Assembly (NCBI RefSeq): GCF_022539315.1
Contig: NC_066323.1
Location: 13,505,719 to 13,569,718, forward strand
DNA: 64,000 bases
Direction: 5' to 3'
Source: Serinus canaria
Taxonomy: Eukaryota > Chordata > Aves > Passeriformes > Fringillidae
Shown: piece after piece, positions 26,111-41,100 of the stretch
Position numbering within the stretch: the first letter of the stretch is position 1
How the letters are laid out: the number at the start of each line of letters is the position of its first letter
The notes under the pieces: generated by a model
Told to the model about the DNA's origin: nothing
Seen by the model: only the letters and a program-made list of their open reading frames with translations
Database searches by the model: none
Made by a program: the position numbers and the translations under genes

Positions 26111-29100
26111 AGCCTTTGTCTCAATTCTCTGGTGGTAGGGTTTAATCTCAAGTAATTATCATTGCTTTGCATCTCCCCTAACTAAAACAATATAACAGTG
26201 AATAGGAGGACATTTTAAGGAATTCATCAATTCAAATGCATAATTTAGACAGAATCTCTTCGTTTCTCTTTTTCTTGCAACAAATCCCCATGACTTTTTT
26301 TCCCTAGCTGTCTTTTACTTAACCTTGCACAAGCTATTTAATGTATATTAAACATAATTTTTTAAGTTTACCATGAATCATACCAAGATGTCACATCATT
26401 ACAGAGTCAATGCAGAACCAATATCTTCTATAGCTCCTGACCAGTTCAATAGAAACTCATAGATTATTTTTTTTTTTAAATGATGGGAGTTTTTTTTATC
26501 TATAAAAATGAAGAAAGAAAGAGATTGAAATGCAGTGCAATGCTCAAAACATGATGCCAAGAAATTTTTAAGCAATTAAGAATAATGTCTTTTGCATTAT
26601 AGTAGAATTTTTTGTTTAACTGTTTGGATAAATTTATATTTTCATCCATAATGTAAAACTCATGCAGAAAATTTAATTATTTTGTGGTTTATTTAACTGT
26701 CTTTCAAAATCTATTTGTCAAAAATTACTCTGCTGTAATTAGTTATCTTTCTCCTTATTAAAGCTAGGCAAAAAAAAAATTGTTAGATACTAGCTTATAT
26801 CAAAAGTCTAAACACCAATATTTCATAATGGAAACCAAAGGAATAACTAGAAAACATATCTGCAATTTTTTATCCTTTGTCCATCAATTACAGGAAATAA
26901 TGGAAAAATTTCCATTAGTGTGTGTTTTCTATGAAATCTAGGGGTATAATATAACAAGCAAGTGTAGAATATAGGAAAGTATTATCAGCCTGATTTCTTG
27001 TCTGTGGTTTGGTAACTACATTTCTTTCACCCTTCTGAAGTGCAAACTCAGATTTCATGCTAAATATGTTATGTTTATTAAACCTTTTTTAAAAAATTTT
27101 CCCCACAAGTATAAGAATTTCAAATACATGAGTGAATTTATTTATGTTTGGTTTTTATATAGGCAGGAGTTAAAAATCACAGGTTAATACAGGCTGGAAT
27201 GATCCTTATGAGGTCTCCAGGATTACCAGCAGTGTGGAATTTCATCTTAAATGTCTCTGAAGCAAGGAGGAGAAACTCCATCCAAAAATATAGAATAAAG
27301 GATTTTTCCACTTAAAACCTCTTAAAATATGATCAAGTTTTTGCAGTTAGGGCTAAGAACAATATTACCAGCTATAAAGCTCATCTTTCCTTATGAGAGG
27401 ATAAAAAGTGAGTGGAACACATTAATAGTGATGCTGGGTAAAAAACACCTCTAGACAGAACTGGATGGAATATTTCCATGACCTCTATGAAAAGTCATTT
27501 CTTCTTTCACACAGGGAGAAAAGCAGCTTGGAGTGGAGCAAATCCAGTTTTATTTAAACTATTTCACATTTGCTGCACTGATTCAGCTGAAGTCAATGCA
27601 GGCTGTTAGCACAAACAAAATGCTTGTTGGTGTTTCTTCTGTGGTAAAAGTTAAGCACACTGCATTACAAATCCTATTTTCAGTGCTTCTAGTTCTTTGC
27701 AGGGATACTAAACCTTGCAAATCAACTCCAGTACATGAAAGTTACCTACACTCATGATTCACATTCTATTTTTAGCTATAAAATATAAGAATATAAATTG
27801 GAAATATCAAAAGCGTCCAGTGGTGATTTAGCTCTGCTGCCTTTAAATTCAGTCTTCTAATTCCCACTGGACAAAATAAAGTTAGTTATATCCAGAGCAA
27901 TTGCAAAAATCCACTCAAATGTTATAAAGTGCATGGTTACTCACTAGATCAAAGGAGGTTTTTAAAACAATCCTTAGTAGAAAGGGGTCAGCTTATTCTT
28001 TCATGAAAAATACTAGAAAATAGACACTGGTCCCTGCTGCAGTGGAGAGATACCAGGTTCATGTGTTTGTACATTCTGGGGAAATGGGCCTGGTTTGACT
28101 CAATTTAGCAGCTTTTTCCCATGGGCTACTCTTGTAAATGAAAACACAATCCTTGAAGGCAGTCTCACAATTTCCCTTTGTCATAATCTTAAAGATCTCT
28201 GTACAATTCCTATAAAGGACCAGACACCAATATTCCCTATTTGTGGTCCCTGATGTCTGTTTGATCAGTGAGGCTTTTTCTCCTTCAAGGAGACCAAACT
28301 AGCACAACCCTACAGTGTGGGTGTGTAAGGGGCATGGTGGCCACTTGCCAGGACATGCATTACCATGAGCAGCTTTTTCAATTATTGCCACTCCTGGTTT
28401 CAACCAGAATTGGAACTCCTCCTTCTGGAATGCACCTGTACACGAGAAAAGGAAAGCTCTGCTCTGTACCAGTCATCTTGGGGTCTCTCTCTTCCAGTTT
28501 CCAACTTGAAGATTTAATATTTCAGACAGAGATTTTCTCCAATGATATTCACTTGATTTACATTACTTAAATATCCTTCAGGCCTGTGTAACTATCAGAA
28601 AAAGCACAAGATCAAAATTTAAATTTTGCAGTAGTTAAAAGTTTCAGGGGAAATAAGTTTTTTCACTGTTACTCTGAGGGCTAAGGAAAATCAGAATCCA
28701 CATTTGAACAGCACAAGCTATTCCAGCTTGAATGCCCCTAAATTCTGTCTGAAGAACCCAAATCTCTGCTGACAGCAGTAGGGTTCTCTCTGCAGACAGA
28801 CCACCCTGGTGCCCCACCACAGAGCCCAGGCAGGGATTAAACTGGAAATCAATCATGAAACCTGTACAAAACACACTGCAAAAGTTCCAGGGTGAGGAAG
28901 GTTCCCCAGTGCACAAAGCTGTCCCCATCCTCTGCTGCCTGCTGGAAGCAGTGCACAGGAGTCAGCTCCAGCCCCCCACACCCCAGGGCTCCTGACCCTC
29001 CACTGGCAGCAATGTCCCAGGAGAGAATGTTCCACCAGGAGCTGGAAGGGAGTGACTGACCTCCTAGAGATGGCTGCAGGGCTTGACAAGGTGATGACAT

Positions 29101-32100
29101 CCTGCATCTTCATTTTTATTGCATCAGCTGGCTGGAAGGATCATATCTCAAGCATTTAAAATGACCAAAGGTCAAAGGCATGCAAATGTCAAAAATAAAA
29201 TGTGTTAAAGTGGAGACAGCAATGTCTCAGTGAATAACTCAATGGACTCTCATGGATTTACTGAATTATTTCTTCAATCATATCAATGTTAGTTGTTAAG
29301 AAACAATTTCTAATTTACCTATTTACATTTTTAATTATCTACATTGGAAAAAGAGATTTCACTTTCATCATGTTTTAAATAAATGAAATATTCTTGTTTT
29401 ATGAATTACTTGGAAAATACTGCAGATGTTTACTGTATTCCACTTGAATATCACCACAGAAGTTGAAAATTTTCATCTCTCCTGTTCAATACTTTGCTAT
29501 AACTGATAATTTTTTTGCGCTTGTCTGTATATAGAGAATTTAAAAGAAATGCTTCACTGCATTCACAAAAGAACTGATGAGTATAATCTTGAATGTAAAG
29601 CAAATGAATAGTTGAAAGAGGCAAAAGCAAAAAGTTCTGCAAATGAATGAATTTAAAATTTATTTTATGCATTTACTGCAATGCCACAAAAAAATTCCCA
29701 CTTCCTTGTGGATGGTTTTTATTCTCTACCTCCATCTTTTTAAAAAAGATTGTTCTTCAGCTGTGATGCTTAGACTGTGAAAATACTAACAAAAAGCAAT
29801 TCCACCCAAACAAAACCTATGCAAAGGTACTGACAACTCCTAAACCGTTAAAAATGCAAGAAATGGAATTTTCTTTTCAAGGAAAGGTATTCAGAAAAAG
29901 AAAAGAATCCAGAAGTGCTATTTTCCTTCTTTCTGTTCCTTTTCTTTCTGTAATAAAAATGTTCATAGTTTTGACCTTCTATACTCACATGTTCTTTCAT
30001 TTTCCTTTTTTTTTGAAAACTCTCCAATATGGCTGCACTTAAAGCATCATCAAGTTTCTTAATTTGACACACCTTTCATTTCTCATTAAAAAGCAAACTG
30101 AAAAGATTGTCAAAACTCTTGCTCTTGATGAAAAGGGATGGTTAGAGTTATCAACTCATTTGGAAAGTTTCTTGCATCTGGGCCTTTCAGTTTCTTCAAT
30201 ACAAACTAAGCATTCTCAGCTGTGCAAAACCAAAACATTTCCTGGATAACTGCAGACAAACCCAGGTTTCCAAGCTGGTTCTGGCATGCCAAATGTCCTC
30301 AGGACCCATGGCTAGATCCAGATGTGCAGTGAACTGAATCTTCCCTTCATTAATAATCTCATTTTTTGTACCTTTATCAGTTTACAGAATATGCAAATAA
30401 CTAACAACAAATATAATGGGACACCTAATGAGAATTTTGAAAAAATTAGGGGATAAACAGATAATGTACTTTGAAAGGTATATGAATGAGAAATGAAGCC
30501 ATCTTCAGAAGATTTCTTGTCCCATTTAGTCATGTAGAGCTGCTTTGGGAAAAAACTTTGAAGTGCCTTCTGCCAGTGGAAGGAAAAATATTTTGTTTCA
30601 TCGTTTATTTATTCTTTTAGATGGGGAGCTGGAATTATTTTTCAGTAAGCATTGGCAGAGGAAACAAACTTGATAACATTCCTGTTCTTGCCATCTGCAC
30701 ATACTTCACACATTGTCATACAGAGTCACTTGGATAGGAAAACAAACAGAAAATTGCAGAGTTCTGTGAGTTATGTAAAACGCTCTGCCTGTCAGTACAA
30801 TTCAAGAGTGCCCTCACCTACACTGAAGGAAAGATGTTAATCTAAATTTGACAGAAGTGTCTGCAAGAGGTTGGGAGGATTATCTGTGAAGTTTAATAGT
30901 AGCAGCAGTTTAGGACATATTTAGACCTTCTCACTTGCATGAGGCAAACTTCAGGAGTGGAAGGAGCCATCTGCTTCTGCACAGAACGGCCTTCAAAAAG
31001 GAATCTTTCTGTCAGGGAGTGCTTGACTCATTCTCAGAACCTTTGCTGATGGGAAACCATCAGTTTCTGCCACCTGAGGGTATTGTCTTCTGTGGCTGTC
31101 AGAGAAGGAGGCTCACTGTTTTATCCCAGGTTCCTCTGCAAGCACATTGGCAGCAGCACCTTTGGCAGTCTGCTGCCTTTGCTGGCTTTTCCTGAAATCC
31201 ACACCTTTCCTTTCCACTACAGCAGTCTGAGGGCTGTCTTACCTTGATTCTGATCCTGCAAACAGACCAAAGTCAAGCTCATGCTTGAATCTGCATGGTT
31301 ACATCCATTTTACCAGATTCTGGAGCAGCCTGGGTGCACTCTGTGGCCAAATCCTTCCTATAACAATGAAAGCTCTCCAGCACAAGATTTCTTTTTTCCC
31401 TGTTTCCCTCCACACTCACGAGCAGGCACTGACATCACACCAGGAGAGAAAATTCAGGGTGGGCAGCAGCCCATGGTCATTTCCAGTAGGGTTTCCCAGC
31501 TGACCAAATGGGGTACAGCACCCCTCCAGCAGGACAGGAGACCCACCTGCCCTGCAGTCCAGGTGCTAGAACCACTGCTATCAGGGACAGCACATCCCAG
31601 AATAAGTCAACTGGGTCACTGCTACAATGATACAGAATTCCTATGGGGAAAAAACCCAACAAAACAGAAAACACCAGCAAAAACCACATAACACCTAAAG
31701 TTTTATAGAAACCTTTAACAAAAGATTATTTTTTGAGAAAAAATAAACATTCCACACAAAGGATGTGTCTTATCACTCTCTGCTGTGGTTGTAAAACTGT
31801 CAATCAAATCAGATTAAGCCTTACAACATAATAGCTACATATCGTGGTTTGATAACAGGCTGGAAGTCATCTGGACTAGTAGTAAAATGCAAAAAAATAA
31901 AAAGAAAAACCAAAAACCCAAAAAAACACCCAAAACCACCTCCCCAACATAACCCTTCACAGTGCCATAAAACAGACAAATAGACATTTGAGAAGAGATC
32001 ATGCAACTGAGATTATTCTTACTCAACAACACAGTTTTTGACAGTCCTGGAACAAAACCCCTATGTTTTAAACCTCATGCTAGATATTTTAAATTTGCAG

Positions 32101-35100
32101 CTTTTTCAGAGTGAAACTATGGAATTCACAGGTAACATTCCATAATTTTAATCATCAACAATGTAAAGTGAAGCAGAAGCAGGAAAGGAAAGATAAGACT
32201 TTTAAATACAGAGGTGATGCCTTCCTTTCTTTTGATTTTGTACACTGAAAGGGGCTCACATACTGAAAAGTACATCAGTCCTCTCAGCATTTAAATAAAA
32301 ACCTTAGAAGTCTAAGAAAATTTATTAAATGCAAGCTGGGGCCCCAAAAATGAAAATAATTCAGTTTTGGACACTCGATTCACCTCAATGTCAGCAACAA
32401 CAACAAGAAAAGATCTCTGTGTTCTTAACATCTCTTATCAATTCAAGACTCCACAGGGATCAACATCCTGCACTTACAGTAGGTAACAGGAACTAAATGC
32501 TTCCCAGTTAATAGGGAGATACTTTGCAATGCATCAAATTACTGCTGCAATATTAGTTTATTACTTGCATCTACCACACAAGATGAGGGCATGATGTAAT
32601 CAGGAGGCAAAGCCTTCTCAGGAGAAAAGAAATTATCTGTGTACTTCAGTCTTTAGCCTGTCTCTTGTTTCTGGGATAACTCATGTTTTGATGCACTTAG
32701 TTGGCTGATCTAATGCAAAACATCTTGAGGAACACAGAGCATATGGCTTGGGAGGTTGAACATGTGTAAGGAAGGAGAAATGAATTCTTCAAAAGTTCAG
32801 CTGCAATGAAACTGTCACAAATGATGCACTTCTTATCTATTAAACATGTCAATATTAATGTCAAAACAACTCAAAGATACACTTAAACACAGTGAAAATG
32901 CTATATCCCTTCAACAAAAATCCATGCTTTGATGAATTTAATACATTTATCATATAGAAGTGTGTTATATACATAAATGCATTTTGTTGGAAAATTAACT
33001 TATTCCATTTTTAATATGAGCTATGGATATGATCTTCAAACACCATAAAGCTTGTTACTGAACTCCAGCTGCCTTTGCTACTGCATGTCTTCCCCCACTA
33101 GAAAAGAACTCAAACCATATTCATACTTCAAACTGGACACTAGTGTTGCACTGTTTCACAAATACAATTTAAACCTCTTACTAACAAAAACAAAGTTATC
33201 AAAATATGGTTAAATCCTAAATCCTTAAATCCTAAATTTCAAAGAAAAGGTATAAGAGATTGTTAGCAAAGCCAGGAATGGCTACAGAGAACATCTTCAG
33301 TTATAGCTACAAGAAAAATATATAGTGACAGAAAAAAACTGATTATGAGCCCTAATTCCATTAGCTCTCCTTGCCCATGGTGCCTCTGTTTCTGAAGCAG
33401 AAACACATTTTTCCTGGTTTGGCAACAAGTGATATGAGGAGCCTGGCTTTAAGATGAGGTTGGACTGGCTGTAAAAGCAGGACTAACACAGTCATGTCTT
33501 CTGTTGTGTTGCCTGTGATTCCAGAGGAAATGCAGAGAGCCTTTCAGAATCTCTTTGAAGCACTGCAGGACTGGAGAGCTCTGCTGCTGTAGAGTGTGTG
33601 AGCAGGGAATTTATACATAAAACTTTGAAACAGCAAAATCTTAACCTTTGTGGTAAAGACTAAAGGAAAGCTATGGGCCCACAAGACTGCCATAAAAGTT
33701 ATGTATTTAATTCTTTTGTATGGAAAGAAAAAAAAAGAAAAGACCATGTGTGTTTCTGAAAGTACTAATTATTTTGCCAGGTTGAATCACAGCTGAGATG
33801 TATCACTGTCATTAACCTCATTGTTAATAGTCTTTTCAATAAATTATCACTGGGTGTTCCTTACAGCCCTTTCAACTTAACATAAAAGAAAATGATCTGT
33901 CAAATTTAAAGGCTTAGGAACAGGAATCTTAACACAGAGATGAGAGAAGCAGCCCTCGGGGGCTACAGCGAGTTGTGGACTAAAATGTACTGGAATCAGA
34001 GACAGCTCTACTGCAAGACAGAGGGAAGCACAGCCTGGGAGCTCCTGCTGGGTGTGGCCATCACCAGCACCTGCACCTCACCCTGGGCTGCACAGGAGGA
34101 GCAGGATGTGCACACAGAGTTTGAGTTTTCCATAGCAATAGACATATTGCACAAATGGTAAATCCATGGTTCAGCCACCTCACCCTTCTGCAATCTCACC
34201 TTCAGCCTGGATCTGCTGCCACACAGCCCCTCCTGCCCCAGCCCCCCCAGGGCTTTCAGCCTCCAGCCACATGGAAGAGTTGGACAAACAAGGCTGTGGC
34301 ATCTGCAAGGAAACAGGAGGAGGAGAATTGCTGCTCACAGAGGACCACCCCTCTCCTAATCCTGTGGGACTCTGCCTCTGAAGGGGATGCAGGCTTTGCT
34401 ACAGGGGCAAAGGCTGTGACAGCACCTGGCCACTGCACACAGTGGGTGCACACAGACAGATCTCAGGTTCTCACACCATTCTAAGATTCTCAATAATGCC
34501 CAATATCATCTTCTCTTTAAGTGCTGCTCTCTTTTAGAAGCTGCTCCTCAAAGCAGATTTGGATACTTGCTGATGGTAGGTGACTACAGGGAATGTGGGG
34601 AGATTTTGTTGAAATCTTAAATTTATCATTGTTTTTTCTCATAAATGCAGCTATGCCACACACCTTGTTGCTAAAACTATCATTTGAAAAAAAGTCCCCT
34701 ATCCATTTCATAAGTGCACTTAGTCACATGGAAGGGGGAAAAAAGAATGACTTTACTTGGGAGGATGGGGGAGGAAATCAATGTTTTAAGGGAAGATCAA
34801 AAAGGATTCATGTTTTTAATTAGTCTCTTAAGTTCTAATGATAAACTAGTTTTGGATGATTGGAGGATTCTGCCTTCCTACTCCCTGCATACTAAGATCT
34901 CCTTTCAAATATATTCACTTTTATTATCAGTTTATTTTGGGGCAATACATCAGTACAGTTTGATAAGCTCTATCTTTTCTAAGTTTGTTATTTCCTTAAT
35001 CCAAATAGAGTTAAAATACAAAAGCCAAGAATTATATGTGCAGACCGGCTGAATTCTGACATTTTGCAGAGGATAAGTACAAAATGAGAAAAAGAAAAAA

Positions 35101-38100
35101 AACCCAAAACCAAAGACCCCCAATTTTTAAGGCAAACACTGAGTCCTCCCTTAATCTAAAATCATTTCCCAGATCTGCAATTCTTGCAAACTGTGCAATA
35201 AAGTGCTCATTGTTGAGCAATGTCCTGCTCACCAGAATGGGAGGAGAGTTTGCTCTGCCATGGCCAGTATGAAATGCTCCCCATGTCACAGGGATGGATT
35301 TGGGCTCTGACCTCCTGAGGATTCCCAGGCAAAGCTGCCTTGGGTCTGGCACTGCGTTTTCACCAGGGAGGGCACCAAGGAAATGCACTCCTTTGCAAAA
35401 GAGAGAAATGCAAGTTTCCAGCTATAATTAGACAAGTCATGGAACTTTTAATGAACTGTACTCATTAGTGATACAGCTAACCAAGGCAATTAAACCCTCT
35501 TACTATTCTGGTAGCTATAAGACTGATTATGGTGTTCTTTTCTCTTCCCTTTTTATAATTTTGCCTTAACAATTAGAGCAGCTGCAGCAACCCAAACTAA
35601 AAGAAACAGAGTTTTGTTGAGAGCCAATAAATTCTACTTTGTATTGCATACAGTTCTTAATTATGCAAGATATTTTAATTTTTCACAAGGACGCAGAACT
35701 AAAAAAGAAAAGATAAAAGAAATAAATTATTTCTGGAACATAAAGCAGACAGACTCTAGGTGGCAAAAACAGATAGCAACAAAAAATGAGGAATATTTTG
35801 AAGTTGTCTGTAAGAAAGATTGTTTTTGAACCTGTACTAAGTAAAAACAGGAAAAGAGTGTCTAACAATGATTTAATTTCTTTCTGGCAATACACTAAAC
35901 AAAGTCTGCTTATTTTCATTTATGAAGTATAAAGTTGTAGTAGCGCCTGCTAAGCAGAAAAAAAACCCCAAATCAACTCTAACTTTAGTAAAGTAAAATC
36001 ATTACTGTGATTTGCAGTTTGGCAGTCCACAGAACCCTGGAATGACATTCAGTCTGTTTCTGCCCTAATGTATGGTAACAAGCTTCATCAAGAATTTATA
36101 ATCTGAGGGCAGGAGGAAATGAAGATATTCATTGTCATTGCTTTACAAAATCACAGTCAAAAATCCAAGATATTAAAGCAAATACTCTCCAAGCTAGGTA
36201 GGCACCTAATTCCCCTTGAATAAATTAAACTTTTTAATTTAAGACTACATATGTTGCATCTCTGGCATGATTCCTAAAGCCTAAAGAGGAAAGGAATTAA
36301 GATCTTCTTGTTACGTATTTCCTTTTTCATCTACCATTCTAGAGCTAGAAGAATTCAGAGATGGAAATACTCAGACATTTTACATTAAAAAAAATTAAAA
36401 CATAGAAACATAGTATTTTCTAAAAAGAATCCTCTATAAATTTGTGTTAATATTATTTCACTGGACACTTTGCTATATTTGGCCACTTTGGGCAGAAAAA
36501 ACATTGAAAAACTGCATCCAGATAATGAAATTTATAGAAAATACTAATTGAAAGACGTGAAGTTTGCATATTTTGAGAAATGCAAGGCAGAGGTACCCCA
36601 CATGTGGAACACGTGGAAACGGAGAGTTTGCCAAGTATAAATTCATAGTTATTATAATTTATTATCATTACCAAACATCTCAGTTTGCACCCTGCCTTAG
36701 TATTTGATCTCCTCTTAGTAAGATAGAAAAGTATTTTAAATTTAGATGAAAAACAAGGAGCATATTTCAATTTAAAAAACCCAGAGAATACCCACAGATA
36801 GGTATATAAGAAAGCTAATTATAAACCCCCTCTTGAGATGCAGTGTAGTTTGTTCCCTTCCTGAGGCTTCTGTGTACAGAGATGCACAGAGAGCAGGATG
36901 CCTCCTTACTGATAGTGTCATCACACTCAAGAAGTTCCCAGCAATTAAGAGAGGAAGGCACCAGTTTCAGGCAGAGAACAAAAGCTCAGCAGCAGAGTCC
37001 TGCATTCACAGGGTGAAGCAGCCCAGGACATACAGAGGCTTGTGCTAAACACAGATTATTATCTGCAAGAGAAACAGGATCCTTTTGAGACTTTTTTTTC
37101 CTGGCTACTATGAAGCAAAAAGATGAGGAGAGGACTCATCAGACCCTTGGTCTTTTAACCCACTCAGACAGGGGCTGAGATACTAAGAGTTGAGATAAAA
37201 ATTTATCAATAATGTATAATAATATTTAAACAATATTGTGCTATTATTTATCCAGCTGGCAGAGGATCTGAGCTTGTTCACGTGCCAAGTCATTGAAGCA
37301 CCACTGGACATCCAAGGGCACATCTGAGACAACAAAACCTGAGCATTTTCTCAATCAAAAGGGGAAAAATTACATCTCCCTTGGCTGGAGATGCACTGGA
37401 GCATCAGTGCCATGCAGGGCTGCAGTGCTGCACAGGAGTCTGGTGTCTACAGATACTGGGGCAAGTTAAAACTACATGCTTCTCCTTCACTAGGGAAACA
37501 CCAGCTTCTCTCCTGGCATTAAAAAATAAGGTTTTAGGGGTTTTTTTCTGCCACTCTATTACTATTCTATGTTAGTTTAACAAAGAATTCAGATTCTTTG
37601 TTAGTTAAACATAAGTTTAGAGCTCACTTTACATCTCTGTAAACAAAAACAGTGTTTGGGGACATTTCTAAAATAGAATTCTTTTTCTTAAAGGAAAATT
37701 ATTCCTTTTTTATAAAAGGAAAAAGAGATTCAGTAATTTTACCACACTTCTGCAATATTTATTTTTTATTCTAAAATTTAGAATTGTAATGTATTATTCA
37801 ATATTTTCCTTGCTAGAACTGTACAGAACCAACAGAGAGGCTCCATTTCAAGCATTTTGCTGAACATGTTGGTTATAGCTTTATGTAAATTAATCATCAG
37901 GACAGCTATTCTTTTTAGTTTTGGCCACATGTGTATTTTGATTTAATTTTTTAAGAGATAACAATAGAAAGTGCATCATGTGAGATATGAGGATTTTTTT
38001 AATAGCTTGTATCAGAACTAAAGCATTTGCTAATCCAGATACAGACAGGCAAATTCATTCACACAAACACATTTGTATTTTAATTTTTCTTTTCCCCAAA

Positions 38101-41100
38101 GGGCCCTCACAATATGTGAATATTTCATATGTGAAGAATGTGAATACTGAGTGTTTAAAACCCTAAGCAAGGTACTATAAAATGCCTGAATCTGAACTGA
38201 ATGTACAGGGATGATTCACACAATCAGCCCTGCTATTGTGCAGCAGATTAATTCCCCTGAAACTCCAGGTACCTACCAACCACTGCACATCCCTTATGAA
38301 AAACACATAAGCCTGACACCTTTAAATTTGTACTTTATATTCTAAATAATGCCCAGAGTAGGGCTCAAACAGTAATCCCCCAGAAAATACACAGCTGTGC
38401 ACTTGTCTAAGGAAGACAGGCCTGAAATACCTTGGGGTAATTAAGAACCAGTGGGTTATCAGGGAATACACATGACAGACAAGAAAATCCAGATCACAAA
38501 CTGCACCCTTAATGAAAGCCCAACCAAATGGTAATGGCACCTGAACTGCCTTTTTTCCTTAGCTTAGAGAGGAGCTAATACTGAGAGAGAGCAGGCAAAA
38601 ATATATCACCCTCTTTTTTGCTGTGAATAAATGAAACACCCGATTCTGCCCTATAAATCCATTTAAGAAGCTAAAAAGGAAAGCCAAAAAAGAAAACCAA
38701 AAGCAACCAAAAATGAAATGTCAAAACCCATGCCATAGATTGAAATAAACAGCCCAACCCCCCCCAGCTGGTGTCTGAGATATCAAAAGCCAGAAAGAAG
38801 CAGGGCAGGGCTCAGCAGTCCATGGATCCACAGCCTGGGACTGTGGCAGTGCCAGGACAAGGACAGAAGTCACAGCCCAGGGGAAAGGAGTGGCTGAAAC
38901 CATTCTGCACTCTGCTGAGATCAAGGCCTGGCAGCTGTTCTGGTTTAGGAACTTTTGAGGTGTCAGTCCCAGCTACAGGTACCATGGCAGAGTGGTGTGC
39001 ATGGTACAGAGCTGTTCCTACCTTTGTACCAGTGGCCAGACTCACTCCTTGCAATTTCTTGTCCCTCTGCCCCATCAAGGTTTGCCTGAACCTACACCCA
39101 CCTACAGCCACCTACCTCTGATGTGACACAAACTTCCCAATGAGAACTTTCCCTGGATATCTCTGCAATACTGCCACAAGAGAAGATCCCAGAAAATACA
39201 CCAGCCTTGCCCCTGAATTGCTTCTTCAAGTTGAATGCTTCTCATGTTGTAGTGTAAAATCAGAGACAGAAGTGTTCATTCATCTGTCATGCAACATAAT
39301 TGTAAACTTAGAATAAAGATATGCAACATACCATTTTTAATCATGTCTAATTAATACAGAGAAGTCTGAAAAGGCAGAGCAATCACATGTGAAGTTTTCA
39401 GGAGTCATTTTCCTTACACTGCTCCTTTTATTTTCTAAAAATAAGTAGGAAAGGAAATTGTATCACATTGTCAGACATTTTAGATAAATCTTAGTTATTC
39501 TGAAAGGTCAGAGATCATCTCACCATTCTTTAAGAGAGGTAGAGTGTTAAATAAGAGAAGAAAGGGTAGGTGGAAGCATGTGCTTCACTTCTCCCAGAGT
39601 TCTGAGTGATAAAAATTACATTAGAAAAATTTCTTCATGCAATATTAAGCTGCTGTTCTATACTGAATTGTCATCTGCAGCAGACAGAATTATCTATTAG
39701 CTATGATTTTATTACAGAAATTACTTATTACCACTGTGTTAGCTCAAACAGATCCAACAAGGAACTGCAGTCTGTCATCTGATACTGTGGATTTTGCAGC
39801 CTTTGGATTACAGCCTTTGACTGATAGCCTGGTGCCATGCTATGATGTGCCTGGACTTTTGCTGCTGTTTGGCTTTCACTGAGTGCACATGGCTATACTG
39901 AGTTTATTTTCTAATCATAATAAATCAAGCTGACATCTTGAAAACAAAGAAAGTTTCATCCTTCTCTTCTTATCTGATGCTAGTGATATCTAGTGATGAA
40001 AATTGGTCTTTAGTAGCCTCTAAGTATTAGTATTTATTATAAATAGGAACAGTGTAAAAGCCATGACAAAAGAATGGATCACAGTGTTCAAGTCTGGGTG
40101 GATATTGAAGTAGGTTTGCATGGATCTTGTGGAAGATAAAATATTGTAATGGCATCTTCTAATTTGGCATCTAAATCAGACAAATGCCCATGCAGACCAT
40201 GACACACCATGGACTCCAGGCAAGCAGATGCCTCAGCAGCAAAGGAGATCAATCATTTCCTCAAAGAACTTCCTCAACAGAACCTTATCTCCCCCAGAGT
40301 GCTTGGCCCCCTTTGGCCCTGTGCCACTCCTGGCACCCACCCCTGTCCTGCAGAAATCTGACATCAACCTTTGCAAAACCAACAAATACAAACACTCTCA
40401 ACTCCGGCTTTAAGCAGATGCATTAAGTTTTGCAGGATAGCAGGAGGCATCTAGCTCAGGAAGTGATGGTACACACAAAATCTCAGAGCAATAAAGAGCC
40501 TTTGATTCTCAGTGCTGCCAAAACAGATCTTCCTGAGCAAATGGAAAGGACCCTTTCAAAATGGGCCCCACATATTTTCAGGAATATTACAGACTGATAG
40601 AAATGACATTTGCAGCATTCATACTGCAACGAGCTTGTGCTTAAATGATGGATTCATTTGTAATCTAAAAGTATTTTAATCTGTAAGTTTATGGTAAATT
40701 ATCAATAGTTTATTTTCATTAACATGATAAGTAACAGTTGTAAATTCACTTTACTGTAGAACTATTCATACATAAATGCTTTATTTTAGGCTAAAGTCTA
40801 GATGGCTTAAAGAGATTTAGGTCAGTTAATAATTTGAGCCAGCATATTAGAGAAGTTTTACTGCTCAATTACCAAGTGACTTGAAGTTATTTCTTTTCTT
40901 ATTATAGCCTGAAAGTTCCTACCTATCATTTCTTTTCCTGTTGCCCTAAATTCTGATAATTTTAATTTCTCTTCAGTTTAATTAAGCTACCCTAGGGCTT
41001 AAAAACTCTGAAAGTTTTTCCATTTCTTTTTTTTAATAATTAAAACCGATTCAATTTGTTTCAAAGGCCTGATGTTTAAACAGGCAACATTCTCATAAAC

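Noticed and set aside
27180..27240. CR1-like phrase ATGATCCTTATGAGGTCT
   Set aside because: Only a short run resembles the CR1 3' region; the expected flanking sequence and the terminal octamer repeats are absent.
28613..28628. 16-bp perfect palindrome CAAAATTTAAATTTTG
   Set aside because: Short A/T palindromes are frequent by chance in AT-rich DNA, and nothing around it suggests an element end.
35032..35388. 118-codon minus frame with a hydrophobic C-terminal half
   Set aside because: The hydrophobic run is encoded by an A-rich stretch on the plus strand (AAAGAAAAAAAACCC), so it is compositional rather than a membrane segment.
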